A stretch of 64,000 nucleotides of DNA from Bacillus carboniphilus (GCF_039522365.1 NZ_BAAADJ010000064.1:62001-126000), one strand, 5' to 3'. Numbered from the stretch's first letter, positions 20,079-29,918 are shown. The notes: a model not told the origin generated them from the sequence alone. Translations and numbers: made by a program.

Positions 20079-20245
20079 TGTTCCGCATCTTCCTTTTTAT
20101 GGTAAATACAGGACAAAAACTACATCTTCTGTTCCATATCTTCCTTTTTTCGGTAAATTCGGAACAAAAACTACATCTCCTGTTCCAAACCTTCCTTTTT
20201 TTGGTAAATACAGAACACAAACAACATCTTCTGTTCCATTTCCTA
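20079..20245. repeat. Tandem 51-base repeat, three copies plus a partial
   Basis: Units start TGTTCC at 20079, 20130, 20181 and 20232, spaced exactly 51 bases; the last is partial. Each contains CTTCCTTTTT, GGTAAAT and an inverted half (TGTTCC near the start, GGAACA or a variant near base 33), so each copy can fold. The period is a multiple of three and a frame stays open (repeating LFxIFLFxVNT), but there is no ribosome binding site or start context. It directly follows a different array. Confidence 0.85.
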
Positions 20246-20305
20246 CTTCATTCCCGATTCGGCACAAATAAAACCAAAACAAACCTACGTAATAATCAGT
20301 ACCAA

Positions 20306-20335
20306 TTGGAGTTTTCCAAAAATTTATACTAAAAT
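20306..20335 (+). promoter_or_regulatory. Possible sigma-A promoter of mutA
   Basis: TTGGAG at 20306 and TAAAAT at 20330 are 18 bases apart, about 75 bases before the mutA start and after the repeat arrays. The match is moderate. Confidence 0.4.
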
Positions 20336-20370
20336 GAGACTATACAAATGAAAATGATTTCTTACTACGG

Positions 20371-20408
20371 GAAGGGGGGCCTTCTTCAATTGCGAAGAAG
20401 CACTTGCA
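20371..20408 (+). promoter_or_regulatory. mutA leader: Shine-Dalgarno separated from the start by a hairpin
   Basis: A strong GAAGGGGGG (20371-20379) lies 29 bases before ATG 20409, too far for normal initiation. Between them is a perfect 7-bp hairpin, CTTCTTC (20381-20387), loop AATTGC, GAAGAAG (20394-20400). If folded, the spacing shrinks to about 9 bases. No other in-frame start lies between them. Confidence 0.65.
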
Positions 20409-22148
20409 ATGAGTAAATCAACTGAAATTTCATTCTCACCAGTTACCATGGAAGAATGGGAAAACCTCTCACTAAAAACATTAAAATCAGGCTCATTAGA
20501 TGAATTGATAACCAATACCTTTGAAAATATTAAACTATTACCACTATATACTTCTCAAAATAGTGAAAAACTAGAAGGAGCAGATGTTCCTCCTGGAATC
20601 GCACCTTTTCTAAGAGGGGTTCAAAACCCTAGTGAACAAGCTCGTCCATGGAAAGTTGCTCAATGGTTGACTAGTCAAGAATCCATGACTCTGCTCGAGC
20701 AAATCAACTCCTTAGAATCAAAAGGGCAAGATGTAATATCTTTTCAAACTAAAAAATTTAAGGAAGAAGATTTAACTCAATGGTTCAAATCAATGGATTC
20801 GAACCCATTGAAAAATATCCTAGTTGAATTAGATGAAAATCATGTCCATTGGCTTAACAAGCAGGGATGGAATAAGGAACTAACAGGTTTTATTGGTTTT
20901 GATCCGATAAAATGTATGCTTGAAAAGCAATCTTCTACCGCTAACCTTTCAACTTATTATGATGTGTTATCGAGTGCGGCAAAACAAGTGCCTGAAAAAT
21001 TGAAAACGATCTTAATAGACAGCACTGTTTTCCATAATAGTGGCGCAGACATGGTAACTGAACTTGCATCTATCCTAGCTAGTGCAGTTGAACATATTGA
21101 ACAGCTTGAACAAAGGGGACTTCCATCTGAGAATATTCTTAACCGTATTCTCGTTCGTATTGGAGTAGGTGGAAACTTCTTCTTAGAGGTAGCCAAAGTG
21201 CGCGCACTTCGCTATCTGTGGTATAAATTATCTTCTGCTTACAACATTAAATCGGAAGAATCTAAGAAAATTTCAATTGCAGCTGAAACCTCTATGGTAA
21301 CGAAAACGATTTTTGATGAGAATGTAAATGTCCTTCGTGCCGGTAATGAGGCATTTGCTGCAGTTGTAGCGGGGGTGGATTATTTACACATCGCACCATT
21401 CGATGTTTGTCTAAAGGATAAAAAAGAACTAGCAGATCGAATTGCGCGAAATACGCATCATCTTCTAGCAGAAGAGTCTAATCTATCTCATGCATTAGAC
21501 TCTGCTGGTGGCTCTTGGTATATTGAAAGTTTAACAAAAGAATTGGCAGAAAAAGCATGGGAAATGTTCTTAACTATAGAGAACAGACAGGGTCTTTTGG
21601 CATGTGTTGAAAGTGGATGGCTTCAAGAATGTATTCAGAAAAGTAGAGAAAAGAAAATAAAGGCAGTCAAAACTAGAGAGTTAGAAATTGTTGGGACGAA
21701 CGTCTTTGTTGATGGAAACGATCGTAAACCCACAGAAACCCTGAATGCTGGTCATAACTTAGTCCATTTTCCGTCGTATCGATTATCACAATCCTTCGAA
21801 AAATGGAGACTATACTTCAATCAAAGCCCAGCTAAAGTGGCACTCATTGGCCTAGGCACATTAAAGGAATACAAAGATCGAAGAGATATGGCTAGAAATT
21901 GGTTTGCATCTGCTGGTGTTATGACAGAAATGGTGGATGGACTAGAAGCTGTTAAGTCCGAAGACTACAAAGCTATTTGTCTATGTGGAACTGGTGATTC
22001 CTATCAGAATTGGAATCATAGCTCCACTATTCCAATCTTTGCTGCAGGAAAACCTATGAGCCATGAAATCATTAAAAGTTGGATTTATCCTGAACGTCCA
22101 GTGGAAGAAGTAGTGGAATCATGGGTAAGTAAGGGAGGTAATGAGTAG
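20409..22148 (+). CDS. mutA: Methylmalonyl-CoA mutase small subunit
   Basis: Partner subunit of adenosylcobalamin-dependent methylmalonyl-CoA mutase (methylmalonyl-CoA to succinyl-CoA). The mutase barrel is recognisable: [47 protein letters not shown] and [23 protein letters not shown]. The C-terminal domain lacks the cobalamin-binding DxHxxG, as expected for the small subunit. It has 579 residues. The start is ATG 20409, with the unusual spacing described for its leader. Its stop overlaps the mutB GTG by one base. Confidence 0.92.
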   Translation: MSKSTEISFSPVTMEEWENLSLKTLKSGSLDELITNTFENIKLLPLYTSQNSEKLEGADVPPGIAPFLRGVQNPSEQARPWKVAQWLTSQESMTLLEQINSLESKGQDVISFQTKKFKEEDLTQWFKSMDSNPLKNILVELDENHVHWLNKQGWNKELTGFIGFDPIKCMLEKQSSTANLSTYYDVLSSAAKQVPEKLKTILIDSTVFHNSGADMVTELASILASAVEHIEQLEQRGLPSENILNRILVRIGVGGNFFLEVAKVRALRYLWYKLSSAYNIKSEESKKISIAAETSMVTKTIFDENVNVLRAGNEAFAAVVAGVDYLHIAPFDVCLKDKKELADRIARNTHHLLAEESNLSHALDSAGGSWYIESLTKELAEKAWEMFLTIENRQGLLACVESGWLQECIQKSREKKIKAVKTRELEIVGTNVFVDGNDRKPTETLNAGHNLVHFPSYRLSQSFEKWRLYFNQSPAKVALIGLGTLKEYKDRRDMARNWFASAGVMTEMVDGLEAVKSEDYKAICLCGTGDSYQNWNHSSTIPIFAAGKPMSHEIIKSWIYPERPVEEVVESWVSKGGNE

Positions 22149-24298
22149 TGGCTAGACCTAATTTTAGTAACATCCAGCTTGAAAACAATAGCTCAATAAC
22201 AGAGATCATAGGGAATGTAACAAAAGCAACCAATGAAAACATCCCTATCAAGCAGTTCTATACGGAAAAAGACTTAAAGTCGATGACGCATCTTCATGAC
22301 TTACCGGGTCTTCCACCTTTTACAAGAGGACCTTATCCAACGATGTACGTGACAAAGCCATGGACCATTCGCCAATATGCTGGCTTTTCTACAGCGGAGG
22401 AAAGCAATGCGTTTTATAAAAGAAATCTAGAAATGGGTCAAAAAGGACTATCTGTTGCTTTTGACTTGCCAACTCACCGCGGGTATGATTCGGATCATCC
22501 TCGAGTAGAAGGAGACGTAGGGAAAGCTGGGGTCGCAGTCGATTCCATCCTGGATATGAAAATTCTTTTTAAAAACATTCCATTAGATAAGATGAGTGTC
22601 TCGATGACCATGAACGGTGCGGTCATTTCGATTATGGCGTTTTACATTGTGACAGCAGAAGAACAAGGCGTCGAGCTAAAGGATCTGTCTGGAACCATTC
22701 AAAACGATATTTTAAAGGAGTATATGGTTCGGAACACATATATTTACCCACCTAATGTTTCCATGAGGATTATTTCAGATATTTTTGCGTACACATCCAA
22801 AAATATGCCTAAGTTTAATTCAATCAGTATTTCCGGATATCATATGCAAGAGGCGGGAGCACCAGCAGATATCGAATTAGCCTATACCTTGGCTGATGGT
22901 TTAGAGTATGTCCGTACGGGTTTGGCTGCTGGAATAGATATTGATTCTTTCGCTCCAAGACTTTCATTCTTCTGGGGAATCGGAATGAATTACTTTATGG
23001 AAGTAGCAAAACTCCGTGCGGCGAGAAGGATTTGGGCTGAACTAATGAAACCATTTGAACCTAAAAATCCAAAGTCATTAGCACTACGTACCCACTCTCA
23101 AACATCTGGATGGAGTTTAACGGAACAGGATCCGTTTAACAATGTTGTTCGAACACTGATTGAAGCGCATGCAGCCGTTATGGGACATACACAGTCGCTT
23201 CATACGAATGCTTTAGATGAGGCAATTGCGTTACCAACTGATTTCTCAGCAAGGATTGCTAGAAATACGCAGCTATATTTACAAAAAGAGACGCTTCTAA
23301 CAAATGTTATTGACCCATGGGCTGGCTCATACTATGTAGAAAAATTAACAGAAGAATTAATGGAGAAAGCTTGGGAACATATCGAAGAAATTGAAAAGCT
23401 TGGTGGGATGACAAAAGCGATTGAAGCGGGCTTACCGAAGCTGAAAATAGAAGAGGCAGCTACTAGACGCCAAGCTTTAATTGACTCAGGAAAAGAAGCC
23501 ATTATTGGAGTGAACCGTTACAGAGTCGATCAAGAAGAAAGCTTCGATATTTTAGATATAGATCAAGAAGAGGTAAAGAAAAAGCAACTTGAAAAACTGA
23601 AGGAATTAAAGGCATCCCGAGATAGCCAAAAGGTTGAAGTTGCTCTTGAAAAGATAACAGAAGCCGTTACTACTGGCGTAGGGAACTTACTAGAATTGGC
23701 AGTAGAGGCTGCAAGGGTGAGAGCGACACTTGGAGAAATTTCCTCTGCTATTGAAAAAGTAAGTGGTAGACATCGTGCCGTCATTAGGAGTGTATCTGGC
23801 GTGTATTCAGCTAATTATGAAAATGAAGAGAACATGAAATCAGTCATTCAAATGACAGAAGAATTTCTATCATTAGAAGGTAGAAGGCCCCGTATGCTTG
23901 TGGCAAAGATGGGGCAGGATGGTCATGACCGTGGGGCAAAAGTGATTGGGACTGCTTTTAGTGATCTTGGATTTGATGTCGATATGGGTCCTTTATTCCA
24001 AACACCGGAAGAAACGGCAAAGCAAGCTGTTGAAAATGATGTTCACGTGATTGGTGTAAGCTCACTTGCGGCTGGTCATAAAGCCCTTCTACCAAAACTT
24101 GTTAGAGAGTTAAAGGCTTTAGGACGAGAGGATATCATGATTGTGATTGGTGGAGTTATTCCGTCCCAGGATTATTCATTTCTTTTAGAAAATGGAGCTT
24201 CCTTTATTTTTGGGCCAGGAACCGTTATACCACTTGCCGCTCAAAAAATGATAGAAGAAATCTATACGCGTTTAGGTTATGAAAAGGTCGAGGAATAA
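22148..24298 (+). CDS. mutB: Methylmalonyl-CoA mutase large subunit
   Basis: Catalytic subunit that binds adenosylcobalamin and rearranges (R)-methylmalonyl-CoA to succinyl-CoA. The barrel includes [32 protein letters not shown] and [13 protein letters not shown]. The C-terminal cobalamin domain carries DGHDRG (about 591-596) supplying the lower-ligand histidine, then GLSSLAAGH-like and glycine-rich segments. It has 716 residues. GTG 22148 overlaps the mutA stop (TAGTG), and GGGAGG precedes it, indicating translational coupling. B. subtilis has no such enzyme. Confidence 0.95.
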   Translation: MARPNFSNIQLENNSSITEIIGNVTKATNENIPIKQFYTEKDLKSMTHLHDLPGLPPFTRGPYPTMYVTKPWTIRQYAGFSTAEESNAFYKRNLEMGQKGLSVAFDLPTHRGYDSDHPRVEGDVGKAGVAVDSILDMKILFKNIPLDKMSVSMTMNGAVISIMAFYIVTAEEQGVELKDLSGTIQNDILKEYMVRNTYIYPPNVSMRIISDIFAYTSKNMPKFNSISISGYHMQEAGAPADIELAYTLADGLEYVRTGLAAGIDIDSFAPRLSFFWGIGMNYFMEVAKLRAARRIWAELMKPFEPKNPKSLALRTHSQTSGWSLTEQDPFNNVVRTLIEAHAAVMGHTQSLHTNALDEAIALPTDFSARIARNTQLYLQKETLLTNVIDPWAGSYYVEKLTEELMEKAWEHIEEIEKLGGMTKAIEAGLPKLKIEEAATRRQALIDSGKEAIIGVNRYRVDQEESFDILDIDQEEVKKKQLEKLKELKASRDSQKVEVALEKITEAVTTGVGNLLELAVEAARVRATLGEISSAIEKVSGRHRAVIRSVSGVYSANYENEENMKSVIQMTEEFLSLEGRRPRMLVAKMGQDGHDRGAKVIGTAFSDLGFDVDMGPLFQTPEETAKQAVENDVHVIGVSSLAAGHKALLPKLVRELKALGREDIMIVIGGVIPSQDYSFLLENGASFIFGPGTVIPLAAQKMIEEIYTRLGYEKVEE

Positions 24299-24300
24299 GA

Positions 24301-25326
24301 ATGACGGAAAAACAAAATCATAAGTTTCGTAAAGTCCGAGAACAATCTTTTGACATAGAAGAAATGAGCAAGGAGATATTGGCTGGAAACCGGAATATGT
24401 TAGCGAGAGCAGTAACATTAGTGGAAAGCCAAACACAGGCAAAACAAAAACAAGCTCAAGATCTTTTGCATTCATTATTACCTCATAGCGGGAAGTCCAT
24501 TCGGATTGGGATTACTGGGGTCCCAGGTGCTGGAAAAAGTACTTTTATTGAATCTATTGGGTTGATGCTGTGTGAGCAGGGTCATCGGTTAGCTGTTTTA
24601 GCTGTTGACCCTAGTTCAAGTGTTAGTGGTGGAAGCATTTTAGGAGACAAAACACGGATGGAAGAGCTCTCAAAGCATCCAAACGCTTTTATCCGCCCAT
24701 CCCCTTCAGGCGGAACCTTAGGTGGTGTTCATCGAAAAACAAGGGAATCGATCCTTCTTTGTGAAGCAGCGGGTTACGATATCATTTTCGTTGAAACAGT
24801 AGGTGTGGGACAGAGCGAAGTCATTGTTAGAGAGTTGGTAGACTTTTTCTTATTGCTTGTTATTACTGGGGCTGGGGATGACCTACAAGGCATGAAAAAA
24901 GGCATAATGGAATTGGCAGATGCCATTGTAGTGAATAAAGCGGATGGTGAAAACGAAAAGAACGCTCTGCTAGCTAGGCGAGAATATAATCAAATATTAT
25001 CACTTGTTCAGCCTGCAACAAAAGGTTGGCGAACAAGAGCATATACACTCTCTGCTTTATACAAAAAAGGGCTGAAGGAAATTTGGGAAGTTATTATAAA
25101 CTTTTCAAAGCAAACAAAAGAGTCCCAAGTTTTTTATGAAAGAAGAAAGCTGCAAACACGGCAATGGCTAAACCAGTCGATACGAGATGAATTAGAAAAT
25201 CGCTTCTATGGTAACCCAGAAATTAAGGTGCTTGTACAGAAATATATGCAGGATGTAACGGAAGGGACATTGACGGTTACACAAGCTGTTATGAACCTTT
25301 TTGATGTATATGAGAGGAAAAAATAA
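24301..25326 (+). CDS. meaB: GTPase MeaB (mutase chaperone)
   Basis: G3E-family GTPase that gates cofactor loading and protects methylmalonyl-CoA mutase. Walker [10 protein letters not shown] is at about residues 73-81, followed by [20 protein letters not shown] (switch region), ETVGVGQSE and the guanine-specificity motif NKAD. It has 341 residues. The start lies 2 bases after the mutB stop, so mutA-mutB-meaB form one operon. Confidence 0.94.
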   Translation: MTEKQNHKFRKVREQSFDIEEMSKEILAGNRNMLARAVTLVESQTQAKQKQAQDLLHSLLPHSGKSIRIGITGVPGAGKSTFIESIGLMLCEQGHRLAVLAVDPSSSVSGGSILGDKTRMEELSKHPNAFIRPSPSGGTLGGVHRKTRESILLCEAAGYDIIFVETVGVGQSEVIVRELVDFFLLLVITGAGDDLQGMKKGIMELADAIVVNKADGENEKNALLARREYNQILSLVQPATKGWRTRAYTLSALYKKGLKEIWEVIINFSKQTKESQVFYERRKLQTRQWLNQSIRDELENRFYGNPEIKVLVQKYMQDVTEGTLTVTQAVMNLFDVYERKK

Positions 25327-25330
25327 AAAT

Positions 25331-25354
25331 GGGATAGCGTGGGTGCGCTATCCC
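25331..25354. terminator. Strong hairpin after meaB
   Basis: GGGATAGCG and CGCTATCCC form a perfect 9-bp stem around TGGGTG. On the plus strand no T run follows. On the minus strand the stem is followed by ATTTTTATTTTTT, the classical terminator form. It may end meaB transcription by stability alone or stop antisense transcripts. Confidence 0.6.
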
Positions 25355-25443
25355 AAAGATCCAGGGAGTTTAGGGGTATGGATCTAGATGTACTAATATA
25401 TTACCCACTCCTTAAATAATTCAAACCTCTCTCTTTAAAAAAT

Positions 25444-25473
25444 TTGAAAAAGAGTCTACTTACTTGGTATGAT
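25444..25473 (+). promoter_or_regulatory. Sigma-A promoter of brxB
   Basis: TTGAAA at 25444-25449 and TATGAT at 25468-25473 are separated by 18 bases, about 33 bases before the brxB start. Confidence 0.6.
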
Positions 25474-25505
25474 AAGGGAGTAAGTCCTAAAAAGGAGAGA
25501 TTCAA

Positions 25506-25943
25506 GTGGAAATGGATTTTAATTTATTTATGAATGATGTAGTTCGTCAAGCGCGACAAGAAATCGTTGCGGCTGGATATACAGAATTAAAAACACCAGA
25601 AGAAGTTCAAGAAGTCTTAAACAAAAAGGGTACCACTTTAGTAATGGTAAACTCTGTTTGTGGATGTGCAGGCGGAATTGCGAGACCTGCTGCAAGTTAT
25701 GCAGTCCACTATGATAAGAGACCAGACCAATTAGTAACCGTATTTGCCGGTCAAGATAAAGAAGCAACAGCTGAAGCTAGAAACTTTTTTGAAGGTTACC
25801 CACCATCATCCCCTTCTTTTGCATTACTAAAAGACGGAAAAATCCTTACTATGGTGGAGCGTCACGAAATTGAGGGACATGATCCTGCGTCTGTTGTAAA
25901 TAAGCTTCAAGAATACTTTGATCAGTATTGTGAAGAAGTTTAA
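25506..25943 (+). CDS. brxB: Bacilliredoxin BrxB
   Basis: Thiol protein that removes bacillithiol from S-bacillithiolated proteins during oxidative stress. It carries the CGC active-site motif in [15 protein letters not shown] of the BrxA/BrxB (DUF1094) family. It has 145 residues, identical to B. subtilis BrxB. GTG 25506 follows AAAAGGAGAG; an ATG two codons later is an alternative. It is monocistronic, between a sigma-A-like promoter and a terminator. Confidence 0.92.
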   Translation: MEMDFNLFMNDVVRQARQEIVAAGYTELKTPEEVQEVLNKKGTTLVMVNSVCGCAGGIARPAASYAVHYDKRPDQLVTVFAGQDKEATAEARNFFEGYPPSSPSFALLKDGKILTMVERHEIEGHDPASVVNKLQEYFDQYCEEV

Positions 25944-25955
25944 TACCGAAATGAT

Positions 25956-25995
25956 AACTGCCTACAAAGCTGAAAATTTGGAGGCAGTTTTTTTG
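25956..25995 (+). terminator. Terminator after brxB
   Basis: AACTGCCT (25956-25963) pairs with AGGCAGTT (25982-25989), followed by a T run. Confidence 0.85.
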
Positions 25996-26076
25996 TTCAC
26001 TTTTATTAAAGAATGAAATTGACACAATAACTCATACTGTTAAGAAGCCAAACTTACAAATCTAGAGGGAAAATAC

Positions 26077-27036
26077 ATGTTTAAAATTGGGTATCGGACA
26101 CTGAAAACAGCAATAGGAACAGTCATCGCTATCATGATTGCACAGTTTTTTGGATTGGATAACTTTGCTTCTGCAGGAATTTTAACCATTCTTTGTATAA
26201 AACCTACAAGAAGAAAATCGTTGAAAGCTGCATTTGATCGAATTTTAGCTTGTTTTCTATCTTTATTTTTAGCTAGTGCTATGTTTGAATGGATTGCCTA
26301 TCATCCGATTGTCATAGGTGTACTTCTACTTATTTTTATTCCTATTACCGTTAAATGGAAGATACAAGAAGGCATTGTCACATCAAGTGTAATCATTCTC
26401 CATGTGTATATGGCAGGACAAGTTTCATTCCATTTAATTGTAAATGAATCGTATATTATTTTGATAGGAATTCTGGTTGCTTTAATTTTAAATATTTATA
26501 TGCCTTCATTAGATAAAAATATGGGAGAACTGAAAGACGAGATTGAGAAACATTTTTCATCCATACTGAGTGAAATGGCGCATTACTTAAAAACAAACGA
26601 GGAGCTTTGGCAGGGAGCTGAGATTACAGATGTATCTGAGAAGATAAAAGAAGGGAAAGCTTTAGCTTCAAAAGATTTAGAGAACAATCTCCTCCAAGGG
26701 GAAAATATCTACTATACATATTTTAAAATGCGGGAAAAACAATTTGAGTTGATTGAAAGGTTATTACCTTTACTCACCTCGTTTCAATTTAATAGTCCTC
26801 AAAGAATTAAAGTAGCAAATTTTATAGAAGAGCTCAGTACTCACGTTCACCCGGGAAATACAGCCCATCACTTTTTATACAAGTTGTATCAAATGAAGCA
26901 TGAATTTAAGGAGATGCCACTTCCAACTACGAGGGATGAGTTCGAAGAAAGAGCTGCCCTTCTTAATTTTGTAAGTGAAATGGAGAAATATCTCCAAATC
27001 AAGAGCCATTTTAGGGGAATCTACCAGAAAGGTTAA
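26077..27036 (+). CDS. yqjA: YqjA-like membrane protein, aromatic acid exporter family
   Basis: Membrane protein of 319 residues. The N-terminal half has about four to five hydrophobic helices (roughly 13-30, 35-50, 55-88, 97-118, 120-140). The C-terminal half is charged, helical and cytoplasmic. This is the architecture of the ArAE/FUSC-type proteins (DUF939) to which B. subtilis YqjA belongs. The transported substrate is unknown. It lies between brxB and an L,D-transpeptidase, as in B. subtilis. GAGGGAAAATAC precedes the ATG. Confidence 0.82.
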   Translation: MFKIGYRTLKTAIGTVIAIMIAQFFGLDNFASAGILTILCIKPTRRKSLKAAFDRILACFLSLFLASAMFEWIAYHPIVIGVLLLIFIPITVKWKIQEGIVTSSVIILHVYMAGQVSFHLIVNESYIILIGILVALILNIYMPSLDKNMGELKDEIEKHFSSILSEMAHYLKTNEELWQGAEITDVSEKIKEGKALASKDLENNLLQGENIYYTYFKMREKQFELIERLLPLLTSFQFNSPQRIKVANFIEELSTHVHPGNTAHHFLYKLYQMKHEFKEMPLPTTRDEFEERAALLNFVSEMEKYLQIKSHFRGIYQKG

Positions 27037-27106
27037 ACAGTTTTTGGAAAAGCTGAACTTGTATGGAATGTAGCTCTGACACCCACAATAATAATGGGTG
27101 ATTAAA

Positions 27107-27655
27107 TTGAAAATATTACTTGCTATTTTATATATATCTGTTGTTTCTCCAATCTGGCCAATCGGTGAAAATCCATTGCCAGGTGATCCGTTTATTATAG
27201 TCAATAAGAAAAATAATCAGCTTGCGTTTGTACATGAAGAAAAGATTGAAGTATTTCCTGTTGCAACGGGTAAAACGAATGATCTAACTCCTGAAGGGAC
27301 GTTTACTGTAACAGTTAAGGCTATTAACCCTTATTATCGAAAGCTGAATATGCCGGGTGGTCATCCCAGAAACCCATTAGGGAGTCGGTGGATTGGGTTT
27401 GATGCGCTTGATACAATTGGAAGAACGTACGGTGTTCATGGGACAAACAGGCCAGAATCCATAGGTGCTTATGTTTCGAACGGATGTATTCGGATGCGGA
27501 AGGAAGATGTTGAAGCATTATTTGACAGGGTGCCGATTGGTACAAAGATCTTAATTGTTTCATCTTACAAATCGTTTGAAGAGCTGGCCAAGGAAGCCGG
27601 AGCCATCATGGATGAATCCAAAAAAATAGAGTGGCCTTTAGTGATGGAAAGATAA
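27107..27655 (+). CDS. yqjB: L,D-transpeptidase, YkuD domain
   Basis: Extracytoplasmic peptidoglycan cross-linking enzyme. An N-terminal hydrophobic segment (KILLAILYISVVSPIWPIG) acts as signal or anchor. The YkuD domain contains the catalytic pattern GVHGTN, then SNGCIRM (His about 111, Cys about 127). It has 182 residues with no LysM domain. TTG 27107 is chosen with GGGTGA 5 bases upstream; GTG 27098 is an alternative. The terminator stem overlaps its last codons. Confidence 0.86.
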   Translation: MKILLAILYISVVSPIWPIGENPLPGDPFIIVNKKNNQLAFVHEEKIEVFPVATGKTNDLTPEGTFTVTVKAINPYYRKLNMPGGHPRNPLGSRWIGFDALDTIGRTYGVHGTNRPESIGAYVSNGCIRMRKEDVEALFDRVPIGTKILIVSSYKSFEELAKEAGAIMDESKKIEWPLVMER

Positions 27656-27677
27656 TCACTAGAGGTCACTCTTTTTT
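27629..27677 (+). terminator. Terminator overlapping the yqjB 3' end
   Basis: A long imperfect stem (GAGTGGCCTTTAGTGAT against ATCACTAGAGGTCACTC) straddles the stop codon and is followed by TTTTTT. The next gene, on the minus strand, ends just beyond. Confidence 0.8.
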
Positions 27678-27685
27678 GTTCACTA

Positions 27686-27781
27686 TTATAAAAACATAGT
27701 CATTCCGATAAGAAGAGTAGAAGCAATCATAGCAAAAAGCATTAAGTAAACTACGATTTTTCTCAATTTTTTATTTTTCAT
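27686..27781 (-). CDS. prli42: Prli42-type stressosome membrane peptide
   Basis: A 31-residue protein too short for routine gene calling. It has a basic start MKNKKLRKIVVY and one membrane helix ending ASTLLIGMTMFL. Size, basic N-terminus, single helix and the terminal MFL agree with Prli42, the peptide that anchors the stressosome to the membrane in Listeria and is conserved in Firmicutes. A strong AAGGGGG lies about 8 bases before the ATG. Identification is from remembered family features. The stressosome proteins themselves are not in the window. Confidence 0.8.
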   Translation of the reverse strand: MKNKKLRKIVVYLMLFAMIASTLLIGMTMFL

Positions 27782-27953
27782 ATCGGTTGCCCCCTTCTTC
27801 GCTTATCCTATCCCTATTGTACAAGGATATGGCATTTTCAACAAGTGTTACATGGAAACTGCTTCTTGTCATGCTTAAAAAGTTGCAGGAATTTCGACAT
27901 ATATAAAGAATGTTATAGAGTGGAAAAGAAATATGATGATTGGAGGAAGCTCC

Positions 27954-28349
27954 TTGGAAAAAGTAGATCATATCGGTATTGCTGTACGTTCAATAGATCA
28001 AGTTTTACCTTTTTATCAAAATGTGATGAAGCTTGAGTTAACCAAGACGGAAGAAGTTCCCTCTCAAGGAGTAAAAGTTGCGTTCCTACAAGCACTGAAT
28101 ACAAAGTTAGAATTACTTGAACCTATACATCCAGATTCTGCAATAGCCAAGTTTATTGAGAAAAAAGGGGAAGGTATGCACCATGTTGCTTTCCTTGTGG
28201 ACGATATTGAAGCAGAGGTTAAGAGGTTAAAGTCTGAAGGGGCTCGTCTTGTTCAAGAAACCCCACAGCCCGGTGCAGGCGGGGCTAAGGTGATCTTCTT
28301 ACACCCTAAACAGGCAAATGGCGTATTATATGAAATTTGTGAAAAATAA
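27954..28349 (+). CDS. mce: Methylmalonyl-CoA epimerase
   Basis: Interconverts (S)- and (R)-methylmalonyl-CoA, linking the carboxylase to the mutase. It is a VOC/glyoxalase fold of 131 residues with metal ligands in DHIGIAVRS (His near the start), MHHVAFLVDD and the C-terminal YEI. TTG 27954 has GGAGGA 6 bases upstream, so the longer frame from 27933 is not used. It stands 21 bases before the carboxylase gene, the same pair as yqjC-yqjD in B. subtilis. Confidence 0.92.
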   Translation: MEKVDHIGIAVRSIDQVLPFYQNVMKLELTKTEEVPSQGVKVAFLQALNTKLELLEPIHPDSAIAKFIEKKGEGMHHVAFLVDDIEAEVKRLKSEGARLVQETPQPGAGGAKVIFLHPKQANGVLYEICEK

Positions 28350-28370
28350 GGTTGAGGTGAAAGATTAGAA

Positions 28371-29918
28371 ATGGACATCTATGAAAAAATTAGCGAGTTG
28401 TATGATAAAAGGCGTGAAATAGAGCTTGGCGGTGGAGATGACAAAATTAATAAACAACATGAAAAAGGAAAGCTGACCGCCAGGGAAAGAATTGAGCTTT
28501 TAGTAGATGAAGGAACATTTGTAGAATTAAATCCTTTCATTGAACACCGAAGCCATGACTTTGGATTAGGTGATGTTAAGGGCCCTGGAGATGGTGTTGT
28601 TACTGGTTATGGAAAAATCCATGGACGTCCGATTTATTTGTTTTCTCAAGATTTTACCGTTTTTGGTGGAGCACTTGGTGAAATGCATGCTAAAAAAATA
28701 GCCAACGTCATGGATTTAGCAGCAAAAAATGGCACCCCTTTTATCGGGTTAAATGATTCAGGGGGAGCACGAATCCAAGAAGGTGTTGTTTCATTAGATG
28801 GCTATGGTCATGTTTTTTATCGAAATGCCATTTATTCAGGTGTAATCCCTCAAATTTCCGTCATTATGGGACCATGTGCGGGAGGAGCCGTTTATTCACC
28901 GGCTATTACTGACTTTGTGTTTATGGTCGACAAAACAAGCCAAATGTTTATAACAGGACCAAAAGTCATTGAAACGGTAACAGGTGAAAAGATTTCTTCT
29001 GAAGATTTAGGTGGTTCTGAAGTACATAACGCTATAAGTGGAAACGCACACTTCCGTGGAAAAACGGAAGAGGAAGTTTTAGAACAGGTTCGTACATTAG
29101 TTCGTTATTTACCACAGAATAATGAGCAATCTGCCCCAATCGAGCAGACTGAGATAAAAGATGATTTTCGTCCGGACCTAACGGATATTATTCCATTTGA
29201 TCCTATTCGCCCTTATGATGTTCGACTAGTCATTAACGAAATTGTAGATGAACATTCATTCTTTGAGGTTCATCGAGAATTTGCTAAGAATATAGTAGTG
29301 GGCTTTGCAAAAATAAAAGGGGAGACAGTTGGTTTGGTTTGTAACCAACCAAAGGTGATGGCAGGAGGACTTGACATTAATTCCTCTGATAAAGCAGCAC
29401 GTTTTATCCGGTTCTGTGACTCTTTTAACATTCCACTCATTACATTCGAAGACGTAACGGGATTCTTCCCAGGAGTAAAGCAGGAGCATGGAGGAATTAT
29501 CCGCCACGGTGCTAAGATTTTATATGCCTACTCTGAAGCTACAGTTCCCAAAATTACAGTGATTCTGCGTAAAGCCTATGGTGGGGCTTATGTGGCATTA
29601 AATAGTAAATCTATTGGTGCAGACCTTGTATATGCATGGCCAAACGCAGAAATAGCCGTTATGGGGCCACAGGGAGCAGCCAATATTATATTTGCAAAAG
29701 AAATTGCAACGAGTGAAAATCCTGAAGAAGTTAGAGCAGAAAAGATTGAAGAATACCGTGAAAAATTCGCAAACCCATATGTAGCAGCTAGTATGGGGAT
29801 GGTAGACGATGTTATTGACCCGAGAGAAACAAGAATAAAGCTGGCACAAGCATTAGAAATGCTAAAGAATAAAAAAGAGCACCGTCCAACTAAAAAGCAT
29901 GGGAATATTCCCCTGTAA
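28371..29918 (+). CDS. yqjD: Acyl-CoA carboxylase carboxyltransferase (propionyl-CoA carboxylase beta type)
   Basis: Carboxyltransferase subunit that moves CO2 from biotin to propionyl-CoA, or acts in reverse as part of a methylmalonyl-CoA decarboxylase. It has 515 residues with two crotonase-like halves: GGALGEMHAKKIANVMDLA and SGGARIQEGVVSL in the first, MAGGLDINSSDKAARFIRFCD and KAYGGAYVAL in the second. The two oxyanion-hole GGA segments are intact. No biotin carboxylase or biotin carrier gene is nearby, so the partner is encoded elsewhere. Operon with mce. Confidence 0.92.
   Translation: MDIYEKISELYDKRREIELGGGDDKINKQHEKGKLTARERIELLVDEGTFVELNPFIEHRSHDFGLGDVKGPGDGVVTGYGKIHGRPIYLFSQDFTVFGGALGEMHAKKIANVMDLAAKNGTPFIGLNDSGGARIQEGVVSLDGYGHVFYRNAIYSGVIPQISVIMGPCAGGAVYSPAITDFVFMVDKTSQMFITGPKVIETVTGEKISSEDLGGSEVHNAISGNAHFRGKTEEEVLEQVRTLVRYLPQNNEQSAPIEQTEIKDDFRPDLTDIIPFDPIRPYDVRLVINEIVDEHSFFEVHREFAKNIVVGFAKIKGETVGLVCNQPKVMAGGLDINSSDKAARFIRFCDSFNIPLITFEDVTGFFPGVKQEHGGIIRHGAKILYAYSEATVPKITVILRKAYGGAYVALNSKSIGADLVYAWPNAEIAVMGPQGAANIIFAKEIATSENPEEVRAEKIEEYREKFANPYVAASMGMVDDVIDPRETRIKLAQALEMLKNKKEHRPTKKHGNIPL

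Noticed and set aside
19811-20332. Several open frames of 60-108 codons on both strands
   Set aside because: They are translations of the 20-base and 51-base tandem repeats, giving low-complexity repeated peptides without start signals.
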